64,000 nucleotides of DNA from Latilactobacillus sakei (GTDB lineage: Bacteria; Bacillota; Bacilli; Lactobacillales; Lactobacillaceae). The stretch is taken from assembly GCA_002953655.1 (NCBI GenBank), contig CP025839.1:1922001-1986000 (forward strand), in the 5' to 3' direction. A program made the position numbers and the translations under genes. The notes under the pieces were generated by a model. That model was given only the letters and a program-made list of their open reading frames with translations, searched no databases and was not told the origin of the DNA. Below are positions 18,405 to 29,501 of this stretch, one piece after another. Numbering within the stretch: position 1 is the stretch's first letter; every line of letters begins with the position of its first letter.

Positions 18405-21400
18405 TTATTCTTTTGTTTCTTCTTGTTTCATTTGTGCTTCAATGTCACTGATTGAGTAAACATTTTCTGAGACAGCACCGACTGTCTTAGGTTCCATATG
18501 ACGATACTTCGCCATACCAGTACCAGCTGGGACAATCTTACCAATGATAACATTTTCTTTCAAACCAAGTAATGGATCGCTCTTACCGCGGATAGAAGCA
18601 TCCGTTAAGACACGCGTTGTTTCTTGGAATGATGCGGCTGATAAGAAACTATTTGTTTCCAATGATGCTTTAGTAATACCAAGCAAGACCGGACGACAAG
18701 TAGCAGGTACGCCACCGCTAATTAAGGTATCGTGGTTACGGTCTGTAAATTCACTAATATCCATTAATGTACCAGGTAAGATTTCTGTATCACCTGGGTC
18801 CATGACACGGACTTTACGTAACATTTGACGGACCATAACTTCAACGTGTTTATCGCCGATTTCAATCCCTTGCATACGGTAAACTTTTTGGACTTCATGC
18901 AAGAGGTAGTTTTCAGTTGATAACACATCGCGAACTTTAATTAATTGCTTAGGATCGACAGACCCACCAGTGATTTTTTCACCACGATGAATCATGTCGC
19001 CTTCGCTAACAATGATATTTGACGTATAAGGCACGCTGTATGAACGTGTATCAGTTTCGCCTTGAACTGTGATTTCACGTGTGTGTTCTGCGGGATTTTC
19101 TTCAACCGCAATCACTTCACCCGTTACTTCAGTAATAGTAGCGATCGCTTTAGGATTACGTGCTTCAAAAATTTCTTGGATACGAGGCAACCCTTGCGTG
19201 ATATCTTCGCCACCAGCAACCCCACCAGTATGGAAGTTACGCATTGTTAATTGCGTACCAGGTTCACCGATTGATTGGGCAGCAACAGTACCAACTGCTT
19301 CGCCAACTTCAACTTCTTCGCCGTTAGCCATGTTACGGCCGTAACATTTCTTGCAGACACCGTGTTTTGTGTTACATGTGAAGACGGAACGAATTGTTAC
19401 TTCTTCAACACCAGCATCAACAACCGCTTGAGCAAGTTGTTCATCCATCAATTGGTTCTTAGCAACCATTACTTCACCGGTTGTTGGGTTAACAATCGTC
19501 TTCATTGCACAACGGCCGACAAGACGGTCATACAATGGTTCGATCATTTCATTACCTTCACGGAGTGAGTGAATTAGAAGACCACGATCAGTACCACAAT
19601 CTTCTTCACGAATGATAACATCTTGTGCAACATCAACTAAACGACGTGTTAAGTAACCAGAATCGGCAGTCTTAAGAGCCGTATCAGTCATCCCTTTACG
19701 GGCACCATGGGTAGACATAAACATTTCCATGACAGAGAGACCTTCACGGAAGTTTGATGTAACAGGGACTTCCATCATCCCACCATTAGGAGCGGCCATC
19801 AAGCCACGCATACCAGCAAGTTGCGTAAAGTTAGAGATATTACCACGGGCACCAGAATCAGACATCATTGAGATTGGGTTCGTTGGGTCAAATGAATCCG
19901 TTAAACGTTGTTGGATATCATCTTTAGCATCGTTCCAAATTTCAATAACACGCGCATGGCGTTCTTCATCTGTGATCAAACCGCGACGGAATTGTTTAGA
20001 AATTGTTGTAACTTTCTTATGAGCGTCATCAACAATTTCTTGTTTTTCAGGTAATTGAGGAACATCGGCAACCCCAACTGTTAAACCAGCATGAGTCGCT
20101 TGAACGTAACCTAAGGTCTTCATGTCATCTAATAAATCAGATGTCCGTTGAACCTTATATACCTTGAAGACTTGTGCAATGATATCACTTAAGAAACCTT
20201 TCTTAAATGGTAGGATTACGGGTGCACCAGCTAAGTAATCATGAATATCTTCACCGTTGTCGATGAAATACTTGTCAGGAACACCATTCATTAAGTTATC
20301 GGTTGTTGGTTCATTTAAATATGGGAAGTCAGCTGGCATGATTTCGTTGAACATCACTTTACCAACACTCGTTACCATAATCTTGTGACGTTGATCATCT
20401 GTAAATGGACGGTTAGCCATATCAGCAACTGATAAACCAATCCGACTGTGCAAATGAACGTGGCCAGTTTGATAAGCCATCAAGACTTCGTTTGTATCTT
20501 TGAAGATCATGCCTTCGCCGAGACGATTCTTTTGTTCAAGGGTTAAGTAGTAGTTCCCTAAAACAACATCTTGAGATGGTGTAACGATTGGCTTACCATC
20601 TTTAGGTGCCAAGATATGATGAGCGGCTAGCATTAACATTCTTGCTTCTGCTTGGGCTTCGTCAGATAAAGGTACGTGGATCGCCATTTGGTCCCCATCA
20701 AAATCGGCATTGTAAGCTTCACAAGCTAATGGGTGAAGACGGATTGATTTACCGTCAACCAAGATTGGTTCGAAGGCTTGAATACCAAGTCTATGCAATG
20801 TAGGTGCTCGGTTCAATAGAACTGGGCGTTCCTTGATGACATCTTCTAAAACGTCCCAAACATCGTCGTCTTGACGATCAATTTTACGTTTAGCATTCTT
20901 GATGTTTGAAGCCATATCGCGTTTAACCAATTCGTGCATCACGAATGGTTTGAACAATTCAAGGGCCATTTCACGTGGTAACCCACATTGATAGAACTTC
21001 AATGTAGGGCCAACGTCGATAACTGAACGACCAGAATAATCGACACGTTTACCAAGTAAGTTTTGACGGAAACGACCTTGTTTCCCTTTCAACATGTGTG
21101 AAAGTGACTTCAATGGACGGTTACCAGGTCCAGTAACTGGACGGCCACGACGACCATTATCAATCAAAGCATCAACGGCTTCTTGAAGCATCCGTTTTTC
21201 ATTTTGAACGATGATGTTTGGTGCCATTAAGTCTAACAAGCGTTTCAAACGGTTGTTACGGTTAATAACCCGACGATACAAATCATTCAAATCAGAAGTT
21301 GCAAAACGGCCACCTTCAAGTTGAACCATCGGACGTAAATCCGGTGGAATAACTGGAATAGCATCCATTACCATCCAGTCAGGACGGTTCCCTGACTTAC

Positions 21401-22049
21401 GGAAGGCATCTAAGATGTCTAAACGACGGATAGCACGTGTTCTCTTTTGGCCTTGCGCTGACTTCAAGTTTTCCTTCAATTCAGCGACTTCGCCTTCAAG
21501 ATCAACGTCTTGTAACAATTCTTTAATGGCTTCAGCACCCATTTTGGCGTTGAATTTGTTGCCATATTCATCTAATTTTTCACGGTATTCGCGTTCTGTC
21601 ATCAATTGTTTCTTTTCAAGTGCTGTATCACCTGGGTCGATAACAACGTATGATGCGAAGTAAATAACTTCTTCCAAAGCACGAGGGCTCATGTCTAAGA
21701 CAAGACCCATCCGACTAGGAATACCCTTGAAATACCAGATATGGGTAACAGGGGCTGCTAATTCAATATGACCCATTCGTTCACGACGAACTTTTGAGCG
21801 TGTTACTTCAACGCCACAACGGTCACAGACGATTCCTTTATAACGAATCCGTTTGTACTTACCACAAGCACATTCCCAATCTTTTGTAGGGCCAAAGATT
21901 CTTTCATCAAAAAGGCCATCGCGTTCAGGTTTTAAGGTACGGTAATTGATTGTTTCTGGCTTTTTAACTTCACCATATGACCAACTACGGATTTTGTCTG
22001 AAGATGCTAAACCAATTTGCATGCTTTCAAACTTATTGACATCTATCAA
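18405..22049 (-). CDS. rpoC: RNA polymerase subunit beta-prime
   Basis: Catalytic subunit with the Mg site. The 1214-residue protein has an N-terminal zinc ribbon ([20 protein letters not shown] near 60), the lid/rudder region, and the active-site motif [12 protein letters not shown] near 450. The second zinc site, CGTDRG through CKKCYG, lies near 820-900, and the trigger loop and bridge helix are present. Length is normal for Firmicutes. Follows rpoB by 70 nt in one operon. Confidence 0.98.
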   Translation of the reverse strand: MIDVNKFESMQIGLASSDKIRSWSYGEVKKPETINYRTLKPERDGLFDERIFGPTKDWECACGKYKRIRYKGIVCDRCGVEVTRSKVRRERMGHIELAAPVTHIWYFKGIPSRMGLVLDMSPRALEEVIYFASYVVIDPGDTALEKKQLMTEREYREKLDEYGNKFNAKMGAEAIKELLQDVDLEGEVAELKENLKSAQGQKRTRAIRRLDILDAFRKSGNRPDWMVMDAIPVIPPDLRPMVQLEGGRFATSDLNDLYRRVINRNNRLKRLLDLMAPNIIVQNEKRMLQEAVDALIDNGRRGRPVTGPGNRPLKSLSHMLKGKQGRFRQNLLGKRVDYSGRSVIDVGPTLKFYQCGLPREMALELFKPFVMHELVKRDMASNIKNAKRKIDRQDDDVWDVLEDVIKERPVLLNRAPTLHRLGIQAFEPILVDGKSIRLHPLACEAYNADFDGDQMAIHVPLSDEAQAEARMLMLAAHHILAPKDGKPIVTPSQDVVLGNYYLTLEQKNRLGEGMIFKDTNEVLMAYQTGHVHLHSRIGLSVADMANRPFTDDQRHKIMVTSVGKVMFNEIMPADFPYLNEPTTDNLMNGVPDKYFIDNGEDIHDYLAGAPVILPFKKGFLSDIIAQVFKVYKVQRTSDLLDDMKTLGYVQATHAGLTVGVADVPQLPEKQEIVDDAHKKVTTISKQFRRGLITDEERHARVIEIWNDAKDDIQQRLTDSFDPTNPISMMSDSGARGNISNFTQLAGMRGLMAAPNGGMMEVPVTSNFREGLSVMEMFMSTHGARKGMTDTALKTADSGYLTRRLVDVAQDVIIREEDCGTDRGLLIHSLREGNEMIEPLYDRLVGRCAMKTIVNPTTGEVMVAKNQLMDEQLAQAVVDAGVEEVTIRSVFTCNTKHGVCKKCYGRNMANGEEVEVGEAVGTVAAQSIGEPGTQLTMRNFHTGGVAGGEDITQGLPRIQEIFEARNPKAIATITEVTGEVIAVEENPAEHTREITVQGETDTRSYSVPYTSNIIVSEGDMIHRGEKITGGSVDPKQLIKVRDVLSTENYLLHEVQKVYRMQGIEIGDKHVEVMVRQMLRKVRVMDPGDTEILPGTLMDISEFTDRNHDTLISGGVPATCRPVLLGITKASLETNSFLSAASFQETTRVLTDASIRGKSDPLLGLKENVIIGKIVPAGTGMAKYRHMEPKTVGAVSENVYSISDIEAQMKQEETKE

Positions 22050-22119
22050 AGGGCGACCTCCTCATTATTTGTAAGATAGTCAAGTGTTTTACGCACTCTA
22101 CTAATCCGATATCAAACGC

Positions 22120-25100
22120 TTATTCTGCTGATGGATCTTCGGCACTTGCTGCTTGTGCTTTTTCAGCTTCTTGTTGCGCTTTCTTTTCTTCTTGTTCTTT
22201 TGCGTATTTAGATAAGGCATCAACGTTCACAACATCGTCATCGTCGTCATCCATATCGCGCAATTCAATTTCTTGATTATCGATATCTAAGACTTTCATG
22301 TCTAAACCAAGTGATTGCAATTCTTTAACCAATACTCGGAATGATTCCGGTACACCAGGTTTTGGAATTGGTTCACCCTTAACGATTGCTTCGTATGTCT
22401 TCACACGACCCACAACGTCATCAGACTTGTAAGTTAAGATTTCTTGTAAGGTATAAGCGGCACCGTAAGCTTCAAGGGCCCAAACTTCCATTTCACCGAA
22501 ACGTTGGCCACCAAATTGTGCTTTACCACCCAATGGTTGTTGCGTAACAAGTGAGTATGGTCCGATTGAACGGGCATGAAGTTTATCGTCAACCATGTGG
22601 GCTAGTTTCATGTAGTACATGACACCAACTGACACACGTGTATCGAATGGTTCACCGGTCCGACCATCATAAAGAATGCTCTTACCATCAGAAGGCATGT
22701 TTGCTTCACGAACAGCAGCCCATAAATCTTTATCTTGCGCACCATCAAAAACCGGTGTTGCAACATGGATACCTAAGTTTCTAGCAGCCATCCCAAGATG
22801 TAATTCGAGCACTTGTCCGATATTCATACGAGAAGGCACACCCATGGGACTCAATAAGATATCAACTGGGGTACCATCTGGCATGTATGGCATATCTTCT
22901 TCAGGAACCACGATTGAAACAGTCCCTTTGTTACCATGACGTCCAGCCATCTTATCGCCGACTTGAATCTTACGTTTTTGTGTAATGTAAACACGAACCA
23001 TCATGTTAACACCTGGTGATAATTCATCGCCAGCTTCACGCGTAAAGATCTTAACGTCTTGGATAATACCGCCGCCACCATGAGGTACTTTCAATGATGT
23101 ATCGCGAACTTCGCGGGCTTTTTCACCGAAGATAGCATGCAATAGACGTTCTTCAGCTGATAATTCTGTCACACCCTTAGGCGTTACCTTACCAACTAAA
23201 ATGTCGCCGTCTTTAACTTCTGCACCAACGCGGACAATCCCAAATTCGTCAAGATCCTTCAATGAATCTTCACCAACGTTAGGAATTTCACGTGTGATTT
23301 CTTCAGGTCCAAGTTTGGTATCGCGGGCTTCTGATTCGTATTCTTCAATATGAATTGATGTATACAAATCTTCTTTAACTAAGCGTTCTGAAAGAACGAT
23401 CGCATCTTCGTAGTTATACATATTCCAAGTCATGAAAGCGATCAATGGGTTTTGACCTAAGGCTAATTCGCCTTTTTCCATAGCTGGTCCATCAGCGATA
23501 ATTTCATCAACATCAACGTGATCGCCTTTTGCAACGATTGGGCGTTGGTTGTAGTTTTTACCAGCATTTGAACGACGGAATTTCATTAATTCGTACGTAT
23601 CTAATGAGCTGTCTTCACGACGAACACGAATCACTTTCGCATCGACATATTCAACAGTTCCGGCATGTTGTGCTAATAAAGCAATCCCTGAATCGTGGGC
23701 TGCTTTGTATTCCATCCCAGTCCCAACAAGTGGTGCATGTGGGTTAACCAAAGGAACAGCTTGACGTTGCATGTTAGCACCCATCAAGGCCCGGTTTGAA
23801 TCATCGTTTTCCAAGAAAGGAATGCAGGCCGTAGCGACAGCAACTACTTGCTTAGGCGAAACGTCCATGTAATCTAACTTGTCGATTGATGTTTCGATAT
23901 TGTCATCCTTGTAACGGGCCAAGACCGTGTTATCAACGAATGAACCATCATCGTTTAATGGTGAGTTGGCTTGCGCAATGACATAGTTATCTTCTTCGTC
24001 GGCTGTTAAGTAGTCGATCTTATCAGTAACTTCATGCGTATCCCAACTAACACGACGATATGGTGTTTCAATGAAGCCATAACGGTTAACAACAGCGTAG
24101 CTCGCTAAACTATTGATCAAACCGATATTAGGGCCTTCAGGTGTTTCGATTGGGCACATACGACCATAATGCGTATAGTGAACATCTCGAACTTCATAAC
24201 CGGCACGGTCACGAGTCAAACCACCAGGTCCTAAGGCAGATAGACGACGTTTATGCGTCAATTCGCCAAGCGGGTTGGTTTGATCCATGAATTGTGACAA
24301 TTGTGATGAACCGAAGAATTCCTTGATTGAAGCAACAACTGGCCGAATATTGATCAATTGTTGTGGTGTGACGGTGCTTGTGTCTTGGATTGACATCCGT
24401 TCCCGAACCACACGTTCCATCCGTGATAAACCGATCCGGAATTGGTTTTGTAATAATTCACCAACTGAACGGATCCGACGGTTACCTAAATGATCAATAT
24501 CATCCGTTGAACCTAAACCTTCTTGTAAGTTAAAGAAGTAGTTCATTGAAGCGATGATATCAGCAGGAATCACATGTTTCACTTTGGCATCGATATGACC
24601 ATTACCAATTAAGTTAATTTCTTTATCAGGTGTCTTTTGTGAGTAAACTTTAATGACTTGGAGGGTCATTGGTTCTGGCAAGACGCCTTCATCAGAAGGT
24701 TGGTAAGTAACAGCTTTGAAGTCTTCACGATCTAAGTAAGGTGCCAAGGCATCCATCACTTGACGATCAACAACAGTATCTTTAGCAGCAATTACTTCGC
24801 CGGTGTCAGGATCAGCTAATGTTTCAGCCAATGTTTGACCCAATAAACGTGTCTTCAAGCTTAATTTCTTATTGATCTTGTAACGACCAACAGAAGCTAA
24901 ATCATAACGTTTAGCATCGAAGAAACGGGCAAAAAGTAATGAACGTGAGCTGTCAGCTGTCTTAGGTTCGCCGGGGCGAAGTCTTTCATAGACATCTTTC
25001 AAAGCTTCTTCCGTTCTTGAGTCGTCAGTATTCTTATGGATATCTTTTTCTAACGTCAACATTAATGAATCGTTGTCGCCCAAGATATCGATAATTTCTT

Positions 25101-25722
25101 GATCAGACCCGTAACCTAAAGCACGCACTAAAACAGACATTGGAATCTTACGTGTCCGATCGATACGAACGTAGGCAATATCCTTAGCATCTGTTTCAAA
25201 TTCTAACCAAGCACCCCGGTTAGGGATGACAGTTGTGCCATAAGTTGTCCGGCTATTTTTATCAATAGCACTGTTGAAATAAACACCTGGTGAACGTACT
25301 AATTGAGAAACGATAACACGTTCGGCACCATTAATGATGAAAGTCCCTTGGTCAGTCATCAATGGGAAGTCCCCAAAGAAGACGTCTTGAGATTTAATTT
25401 CACCAGTTTCATGGTTTGTTAATTTCAAAGTAACGTGTAATGGTGCTGAATAGTTGGCATCATGTTGTCTTGCTTCTTCGACCGTATATTTAGGTTCAAG
25501 AAGTTGATAATCAACGAATTCTAATGATAAGTTACCAGCAAAATCGTCGATTGGCATGATGTCATCAAACATTTCACGAAGCCCTTCGTCTAAAAACCAT
25601 TGATAGGAATTAGATTGGATTTCGATCAAGTTTGGTAGTTCCAACACTTCTTTAATCCGTGCATAGCTTCTACGTGTCCGATGTTTACCGTAATTGACTA
25701 AGTGTCCTGCCAAATTGTTCAC
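22120..25722 (-). CDS. rpoB: RNA polymerase subunit beta
   Basis: The 1200-residue protein has the rifampicin-pocket segment [28 protein letters not shown] with wild-type residues. It also has the conserved [17 protein letters not shown] and the C-terminal [26 protein letters not shown]. The C-terminal tail is acidic (MDDDDDD) and then Glu/Lys/Ala-rich, as in other lactobacilli. A long leader with a terminator-like hairpin precedes it. Confidence 0.98.
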   Translation of the reverse strand: MNNLAGHLVNYGKHRTRRSYARIKEVLELPNLIEIQSNSYQWFLDEGLREMFDDIMPIDDFAGNLSLEFVDYQLLEPKYTVEEARQHDANYSAPLHVTLKLTNHETGEIKSQDVFFGDFPLMTDQGTFIINGAERVIVSQLVRSPGVYFNSAIDKNSRTTYGTTVIPNRGAWLEFETDAKDIAYVRIDRTRKIPMSVLVRALGYGSDQEIIDILGDNDSLMLTLEKDIHKNTDDSRTEEALKDVYERLRPGEPKTADSSRSLLFARFFDAKRYDLASVGRYKINKKLSLKTRLLGQTLAETLADPDTGEVIAAKDTVVDRQVMDALAPYLDREDFKAVTYQPSDEGVLPEPMTLQVIKVYSQKTPDKEINLIGNGHIDAKVKHVIPADIIASMNYFFNLQEGLGSTDDIDHLGNRRIRSVGELLQNQFRIGLSRMERVVRERMSIQDTSTVTPQQLINIRPVVASIKEFFGSSQLSQFMDQTNPLGELTHKRRLSALGPGGLTRDRAGYEVRDVHYTHYGRMCPIETPEGPNIGLINSLASYAVVNRYGFIETPYRRVSWDTHEVTDKIDYLTADEEDNYVIAQANSPLNDDGSFVDNTVLARYKDDNIETSIDKLDYMDVSPKQVVAVATACIPFLENDDSNRALMGANMQRQAVPLVNPHAPLVGTGMEYKAAHDSGIALLAQHAGTVEYVDAKVIRVRREDSSLDTYELMKFRRSNAGKNYNQRPIVAKGDHVDVDEIIADGPAMEKGELALGQNPLIAFMTWNMYNYEDAIVLSERLVKEDLYTSIHIEEYESEARDTKLGPEEITREIPNVGEDSLKDLDEFGIVRVGAEVKDGDILVGKVTPKGVTELSAEERLLHAIFGEKAREVRDTSLKVPHGGGGIIQDVKIFTREAGDELSPGVNMMVRVYITQKRKIQVGDKMAGRHGNKGTVSIVVPEEDMPYMPDGTPVDILLSPMGVPSRMNIGQVLELHLGMAARNLGIHVATPVFDGAQDKDLWAAVREANMPSDGKSILYDGRTGEPFDTRVSVGVMYYMKLAHMVDDKLHARSIGPYSLVTQQPLGGKAQFGGQRFGEMEVWALEAYGAAYTLQEILTYKSDDVVGRVKTYEAIVKGEPIPKPGVPESFRVLVKELQSLGLDMKVLDIDNQEIELRDMDDDDDDVVNVDALSKYAKEQEEKKAQQEAEKAQAASAEDPSAE

Positions 25723-25936
25723 CCCTCTATAAGTTTTCCGCAGTACTTAATGTTACAAAAACATGACAAAGATTAAGAAAAGATTACATCGCCATATTTT
25801 CGAGTTTTTAAGCAGAAAAAAAACAAAAATAGTTGATTTGCTTGATTAAAATCAGCCTCACTATTTTTGCTTTTCATGAATACCGTGCTGGACAATAGAT
25901 CAGCACAATAAATTTTTCTACGGATTTTCGCAGTTA
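25723..25936 (-). promoter_or_regulatory. rpoB leader with terminator-like hairpin
   Basis: A leader of about 214 nt. CAAAAATAGT (25824-25833) and ACTATTTTTG (25860-25869) are perfect complements, extended by TGATTT/AAATCA with a 5-nt bulge. On the transcript the stem is followed directly by eight U (25816-25823), about 90 nt before the rpoB start. This has the form of an intrinsic attenuator. A structured RNA called the Lacto-rpoB motif is known upstream of rpoB in Lactobacillales; this may be a member, but I cannot confirm it. Confidence 0.6.
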
Positions 25937-25942
25937 ACTGAT

Positions 25943-25971
25943 AATATACCTTATTTCCTATTAAAAGTCAA
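25943..25971 (-). promoter_or_regulatory. Promoter of rpoBC
   Basis: Minus-strand -35 TTGACT (25966-25971), 17-bp spacer, -10 TATATT (25943-25948). The -35 directly abuts the stop codon of the AhpD-like gene. Confidence 0.75.
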
Positions 25972-26304
25972 TCACTGACGCTCATCGAAATAGGCCAAGG
26001 CTTTACCCCCATAAACCGTCCCAGGACCGCCCGACATCATGACTGCTGTGTTGATAGTTTCGATTACTTCATCCCGACTAACGCCTTCTTTAATGAGGCG
26101 ATTCATGTGACTGAGAATGCAGCCTTCACACCGCGTCGCAATCGCAATCCCTAATGCAATCAATTCTTTTTCCTTCACCGTTAAGGCACCATCTTTGACG
26201 TTGGCCTTGTGCAAGTCACCAAACGCCCCCATGACTTCGGGCGACGCTTCTTTGAGTGCTGCATATTCCTTTTTACCGGTTTGTGCCTGTTCTGAATAAG
26301 TCAT
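25972..26304 (-). CDS. Carboxymuconolactone decarboxylase / AhpD-like protein
   Basis: A 110-residue all-alpha protein of the CMD/AhpD family. The redox motif C59-x-x-C62 followed by H66 (RCEGCILSH) is the AhpD-like peroxidase/disulfide-reductase signature, so a thiol-redox role is likelier than decarboxylation. GAFGDLHKANVKDGALTVKEKELIALGIA is typical of the family. It stands alone upstream of the rpoBC promoter and no peroxiredoxin is adjacent. Substrate unknown. Confidence 0.85.
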   Translation of the reverse strand: MTYSEQAQTGKKEYAALKEASPEVMGAFGDLHKANVKDGALTVKEKELIALGIAIATRCEGCILSHMNRLIKEGVSRDEVIETINTAVMMSGGPGTVYGGKALAYFDERQ

Positions 26305-26374
26305 CTGAATACCTCCTTGTTTTAATAAGTCTACTATAACAGAGAAAGCGTTTATATCGAGTTGATATGCATTT

Positions 26375-26411
26375 TTTACAATTTCGTCACACTACTTTTA
26401 CCATCTTTACA
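26375..26411 (+). promoter_or_regulatory. PhoP-box-like repeats upstream of pstS
   Basis: Four hexamers resembling the TT(A/T/C)ACA unit of Gram-positive Pho boxes: TTTACA (26375), GTCACA (26386), TTTACC (26397), TTTACA (26406), spaced 5, 5 and 3 nt. A -10-like TATACT lies at 26444-26449. Control by PhoP is inferred from the repeats and the gene downstream. Confidence 0.5.
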
Positions 26412-26486
26412 GTAAATACCGGTCAATCTTTACACTGGCCCGCTATACTTTTGTTTGTACCTTAATTCAGGCTGGGAGGCTTCATT

Positions 26487-27371
26487 ATGAAAAGAATAAG
26501 TACTGCATTACTATCAATCGGCGCTATCGCCCTCTTACTAGCGGGGTGTCAAGGCAAACAAGCAAATCAGGGTGAATCCAAAGAACAGTCGGCTAAAATC
26601 ACAGCGGTTGGCTCAACAGCACTCCAACCCCTCGTTGAACAAGCTGGCGCAACCTATCAAACAAAACACGCCGGGATCGATATCACCGTTCAAGGTGGCG
26701 GCTCCGGGACCGGTCTGGCACAAGTCAGCGACGGCAGCGTCACAATCGGCAACTCAGACATCTTTGCCGAAGAAAAAGCCGGCATCAACGCTAAGCAGCT
26801 CGTTGATCACAAAGTCGCAGTCGTCGCAATTGCCCCCGTCGTGAACGAAAAACTCGGTATCAAATCATTAACCCAGGCACAACTAAAAGACATCTTTACT
26901 GGTAAAATTAAGAACTGGCACGCAGTTGGCGGCCCTGACCAATCAATTACCGTCGTTAACCGCGCACAAGGTAGCGGCACACGCCAAACTTTCGAAAATC
27001 TCGGTCTGAAAACGAATAAAGTCATGACCAGCCAAGAACAAGATTCATCGGGCACTGTTCAAAAAATCGTGCGCCAAACTCCGGGGGCCATTAGTTACCT
27101 CGCCTTTCCTTATATTAAGGATGGTTTGAAAGCTGTCGCACTTAATAAGGTTCAACCAACCACTAAAAACGTCCTCACCAACCAATGGCCTATCTGGTCT
27201 TACGAACATGCTTATACGAAGGGGGCGCCTAATTACCAAACCGCTAAATTTATTAATTACCTTCAATCTAAAGACGTGCAAAAAACACTTGTGCCAAAAC
27301 TCGGTTACATCCCAATGACGCAAATGAAAGTGGAACGGCATGCTGATGGCAGCATCCAAGACGTTAAATAA
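26487..27371 (+). CDS. pstS: PstS-type phosphate-binding lipoprotein
   Basis: Surface lipoprotein that delivers phosphate to the PstCAB ABC transporter. The 294-residue precursor has a signal peptide ending in the lipobox LLAGC (C21) and a periplasmic-binding fold. The phosphate-binding segments are AVGSTALQPLVEQ, GGGSGTGLAQV and AQGSGTRQTF. Length is normal. No permease or ATPase genes follow; a terminator comes 10 nt after the stop, so it is a stand-alone binding protein, possibly a second copy. A Pho-box-like array lies upstream. Confidence 0.9.
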   Translation: MKRISTALLSIGAIALLLAGCQGKQANQGESKEQSAKITAVGSTALQPLVEQAGATYQTKHAGIDITVQGGGSGTGLAQVSDGSVTIGNSDIFAEEKAGINAKQLVDHKVAVVAIAPVVNEKLGIKSLTQAQLKDIFTGKIKNWHAVGGPDQSITVVNRAQGSGTRQTFENLGLKTNKVMTSQEQDSSGTVQKIVRQTPGAISYLAFPYIKDGLKAVALNKVQPTTKNVLTNQWPIWSYEHAYTKGAPNYQTAKFINYLQSKDVQKTLVPKLGYIPMTQMKVERHADGSIQDVK

Positions 27372-27378
27372 TAATTCT

Positions 27379-27409
27379 TTAAAGACGGCTAAAATCAGCC
27401 GTCTTTTTA
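27379..27409 (+). terminator. Terminator of pstS
   Basis: Perfect stem AAAGACGGCT/AGCCGTCTTT with a 6-nt loop and T-rich tail. Confidence 0.9.
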
Positions 27410-27508
27410 TATTGGTATAGACAAAAATATTAAGCGAAATAATAAACTTAACATTCAATCGCAAAATTGGTATAATTTAAACTATCAGTTTATGAAGGAG
27501 TCTTATTC

Positions 27509-29434
27509 ATGATAAACAATAAAATGAAAACGCTATCCGATAAATACCCAACGAAAATGGCCGTTACTTCTGAAATCATCAATCTCAAGGCTATCTTAAA
27601 CTTACCCAAACCAACCGAGGCCTTTATGAGCGACCTCCATGGTGAATACGATGCTTTCCAACATCTCATCCGGACCGGTGCCGGTAACTTACGCCAAAAA
27701 ATCAATGAGCTCTTCTCCGGTGAGATGACCCCTGAGACGATGCAGGCCTTCGCTTTTCTCGTCTACTATCCCACCGAACGATTAGCGCTCAAACACAAGG
27801 CCCTCTCAGAAAATGAATTAAATCAGTGGTACCTGACGACTTTTAAACGGATGATTGACCTGCTTAAATTCGTTTCAACGAAATACACGCGTTCTAAAGT
27901 CCGTAAAGCGATGGCCCCCGACTTCGTCTACATCACCGAAGAATTAATGTATGGCGATGTCGCCAACGTTGATAAAAAGCGTTATTTCCAAGAAATCACC
28001 GCCACCATTATCGAATTAGGCCAAGCCGACGCGTTAATCATCGCCACAAGTCACACGATTCAGCGCCTCGTTGTTGACCAATGGCACATCATTGGTGATA
28101 TTTACGACCGGGGGCCACATCCCGATTTGATTGTTGACCAATTGACCCAACTGCCAGCAGTCGATGTCCAATGGGGAAATCATGATATTTTATGGTTCGG
28201 GGCAGCCAGCGGTTCTGAGCTTTGCTTATTGAACTTGCTACGAATTTGCGCCCGTTATAATAACCTCGCCATCATCGAGGAAACTTATGGGATTGATTTA
28301 ACTGACTTAGTCCGGTTTGCAGCCCAACACTATCAGGCTAACCCCGCCTTCATGCCGGTTGAAGATCCTAACCAAGGCCCACTAACGCTGGCAGAAAAGC
28401 TAAAAATCAGCCAAGTCCAACAAGCCTTAGCTATCATGCAATTTAAACTCGAGTTAACAGTCATTAAACGCCACCCGGAATTCAACATGGATCACCGGCT
28501 TCTATTGTCACAAGTCGACTTTAAACGCCGGGTCTTACACCTTAACGGACAAGAATACCCACTCGAAAATACCTGTTTCCAACTGGTCGATCCTGAGAAT
28601 CCTGAAGCTTTAACGGCAGAAGAAAGCCAAATCATCGCGGATTTACTAGCTGCCTTCACCCGCTGTCAGAAGTTACGCAAACACCTGACCTTTTTAATTG
28701 ATCACGGTAGTATGTACCGCATTTACAATCAAAACTTACTCTTCCATGGCTGCTTACCCGTCGATGCCCAAGGACACTTCCTAACACTGACCCTCGCTAA
28801 TCAACACTATGCTGGTAAGCAACTACTCGATTTCTTCGATCAACAAATTCGCTCGTGTTTCAACCACCCCTTACACCAGGCAAATCTCTCGACTGATTTA
28901 CTATGGTATTTATGGACAGGGCCGCTCTCACCACTTTTTGGTAAGAACGCGATGACGACCTTTGAACGTTATTTCTGCCCAGATCCTGAGACCCACGTTG
29001 AAACTAAGAACGCCTATTACAGTCTGCGCCACGACACGGACTTTATTCAAGAACTCCTTGCCGAATTCAACCTTTCGCCTGAAAACGGCCATATCTTAAA
29101 CGGCCACACGCCGGTTAAAAAAGGCCACGACCCGATTATGGCCAACCGCCAGATGATTGTGATTGATGGTGGTTTTTCAAAAGCCTACCATCACACAACT
29201 GGTATTGGCGGCTTTACCCTACTCTATAATTCTTACGGGATGCAGCTGGTGACCCACCAACCTTTCACCACCAAGGCGGATGCGATTGCCAATATGAAAG
29301 ATATCATCTCCACACGACGAGTCATCGATCAAGTTAGCCAACGCCAACGGGTGAGTCAAACCAATATTGGTGCAGCCATCAAAACCGAAATCGAACAACT
29401 CCAAACATTACTAACGATTCAACCGGATCATTAG
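27509..29434 (+). CDS. fbp: Fructose-1,6-bisphosphatase, class III
   Basis: Gluconeogenic hydrolysis of fructose-1,6-bisphosphate to fructose-6-phosphate. The 641-residue protein belongs to the large Firmicutes class III, a metallophosphoesterase fold. Metal-site motifs SDLHGEYDAF (near 42), GDIYDRGPHPD (near 196), WGNHDILWFG (near 223) and LNGHTPVKKG (near 535) are all present. Start ATG with GGAG upstream. Monocistronic. Confidence 0.96.
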   Translation: MINNKMKTLSDKYPTKMAVTSEIINLKAILNLPKPTEAFMSDLHGEYDAFQHLIRTGAGNLRQKINELFSGEMTPETMQAFAFLVYYPTERLALKHKALSENELNQWYLTTFKRMIDLLKFVSTKYTRSKVRKAMAPDFVYITEELMYGDVANVDKKRYFQEITATIIELGQADALIIATSHTIQRLVVDQWHIIGDIYDRGPHPDLIVDQLTQLPAVDVQWGNHDILWFGAASGSELCLLNLLRICARYNNLAIIEETYGIDLTDLVRFAAQHYQANPAFMPVEDPNQGPLTLAEKLKISQVQQALAIMQFKLELTVIKRHPEFNMDHRLLLSQVDFKRRVLHLNGQEYPLENTCFQLVDPENPEALTAEESQIIADLLAAFTRCQKLRKHLTFLIDHGSMYRIYNQNLLFHGCLPVDAQGHFLTLTLANQHYAGKQLLDFFDQQIRSCFNHPLHQANLSTDLLWYLWTGPLSPLFGKNAMTTFERYFCPDPETHVETKNAYYSLRHDTDFIQELLAEFNLSPENGHILNGHTPVKKGHDPIMANRQMIVIDGGFSKAYHHTTGIGGFTLLYNSYGMQLVTHQPFTTKADAIANMKDIISTRRVIDQVSQRQRVSQTNIGAAIKTEIEQLQTLLTIQPDH

Positions 29435-29440
29435 GATTTA

Positions 29441-29480
29441 AAAAAACGCCCAGACAAATTAATCTTGTCTGGGCGCTTTT
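29441..29480. terminator. Bidirectional terminator between fbp and clpC
   Basis: CGCCCAGACAA/TTGTCTGGGCG, 11-bp perfect stem with A6 before and T4 after; serves the two convergent genes. Confidence 0.88.
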
Positions 29481-29501
29481 GAATATTATTGGTATTCGCT
29501 C

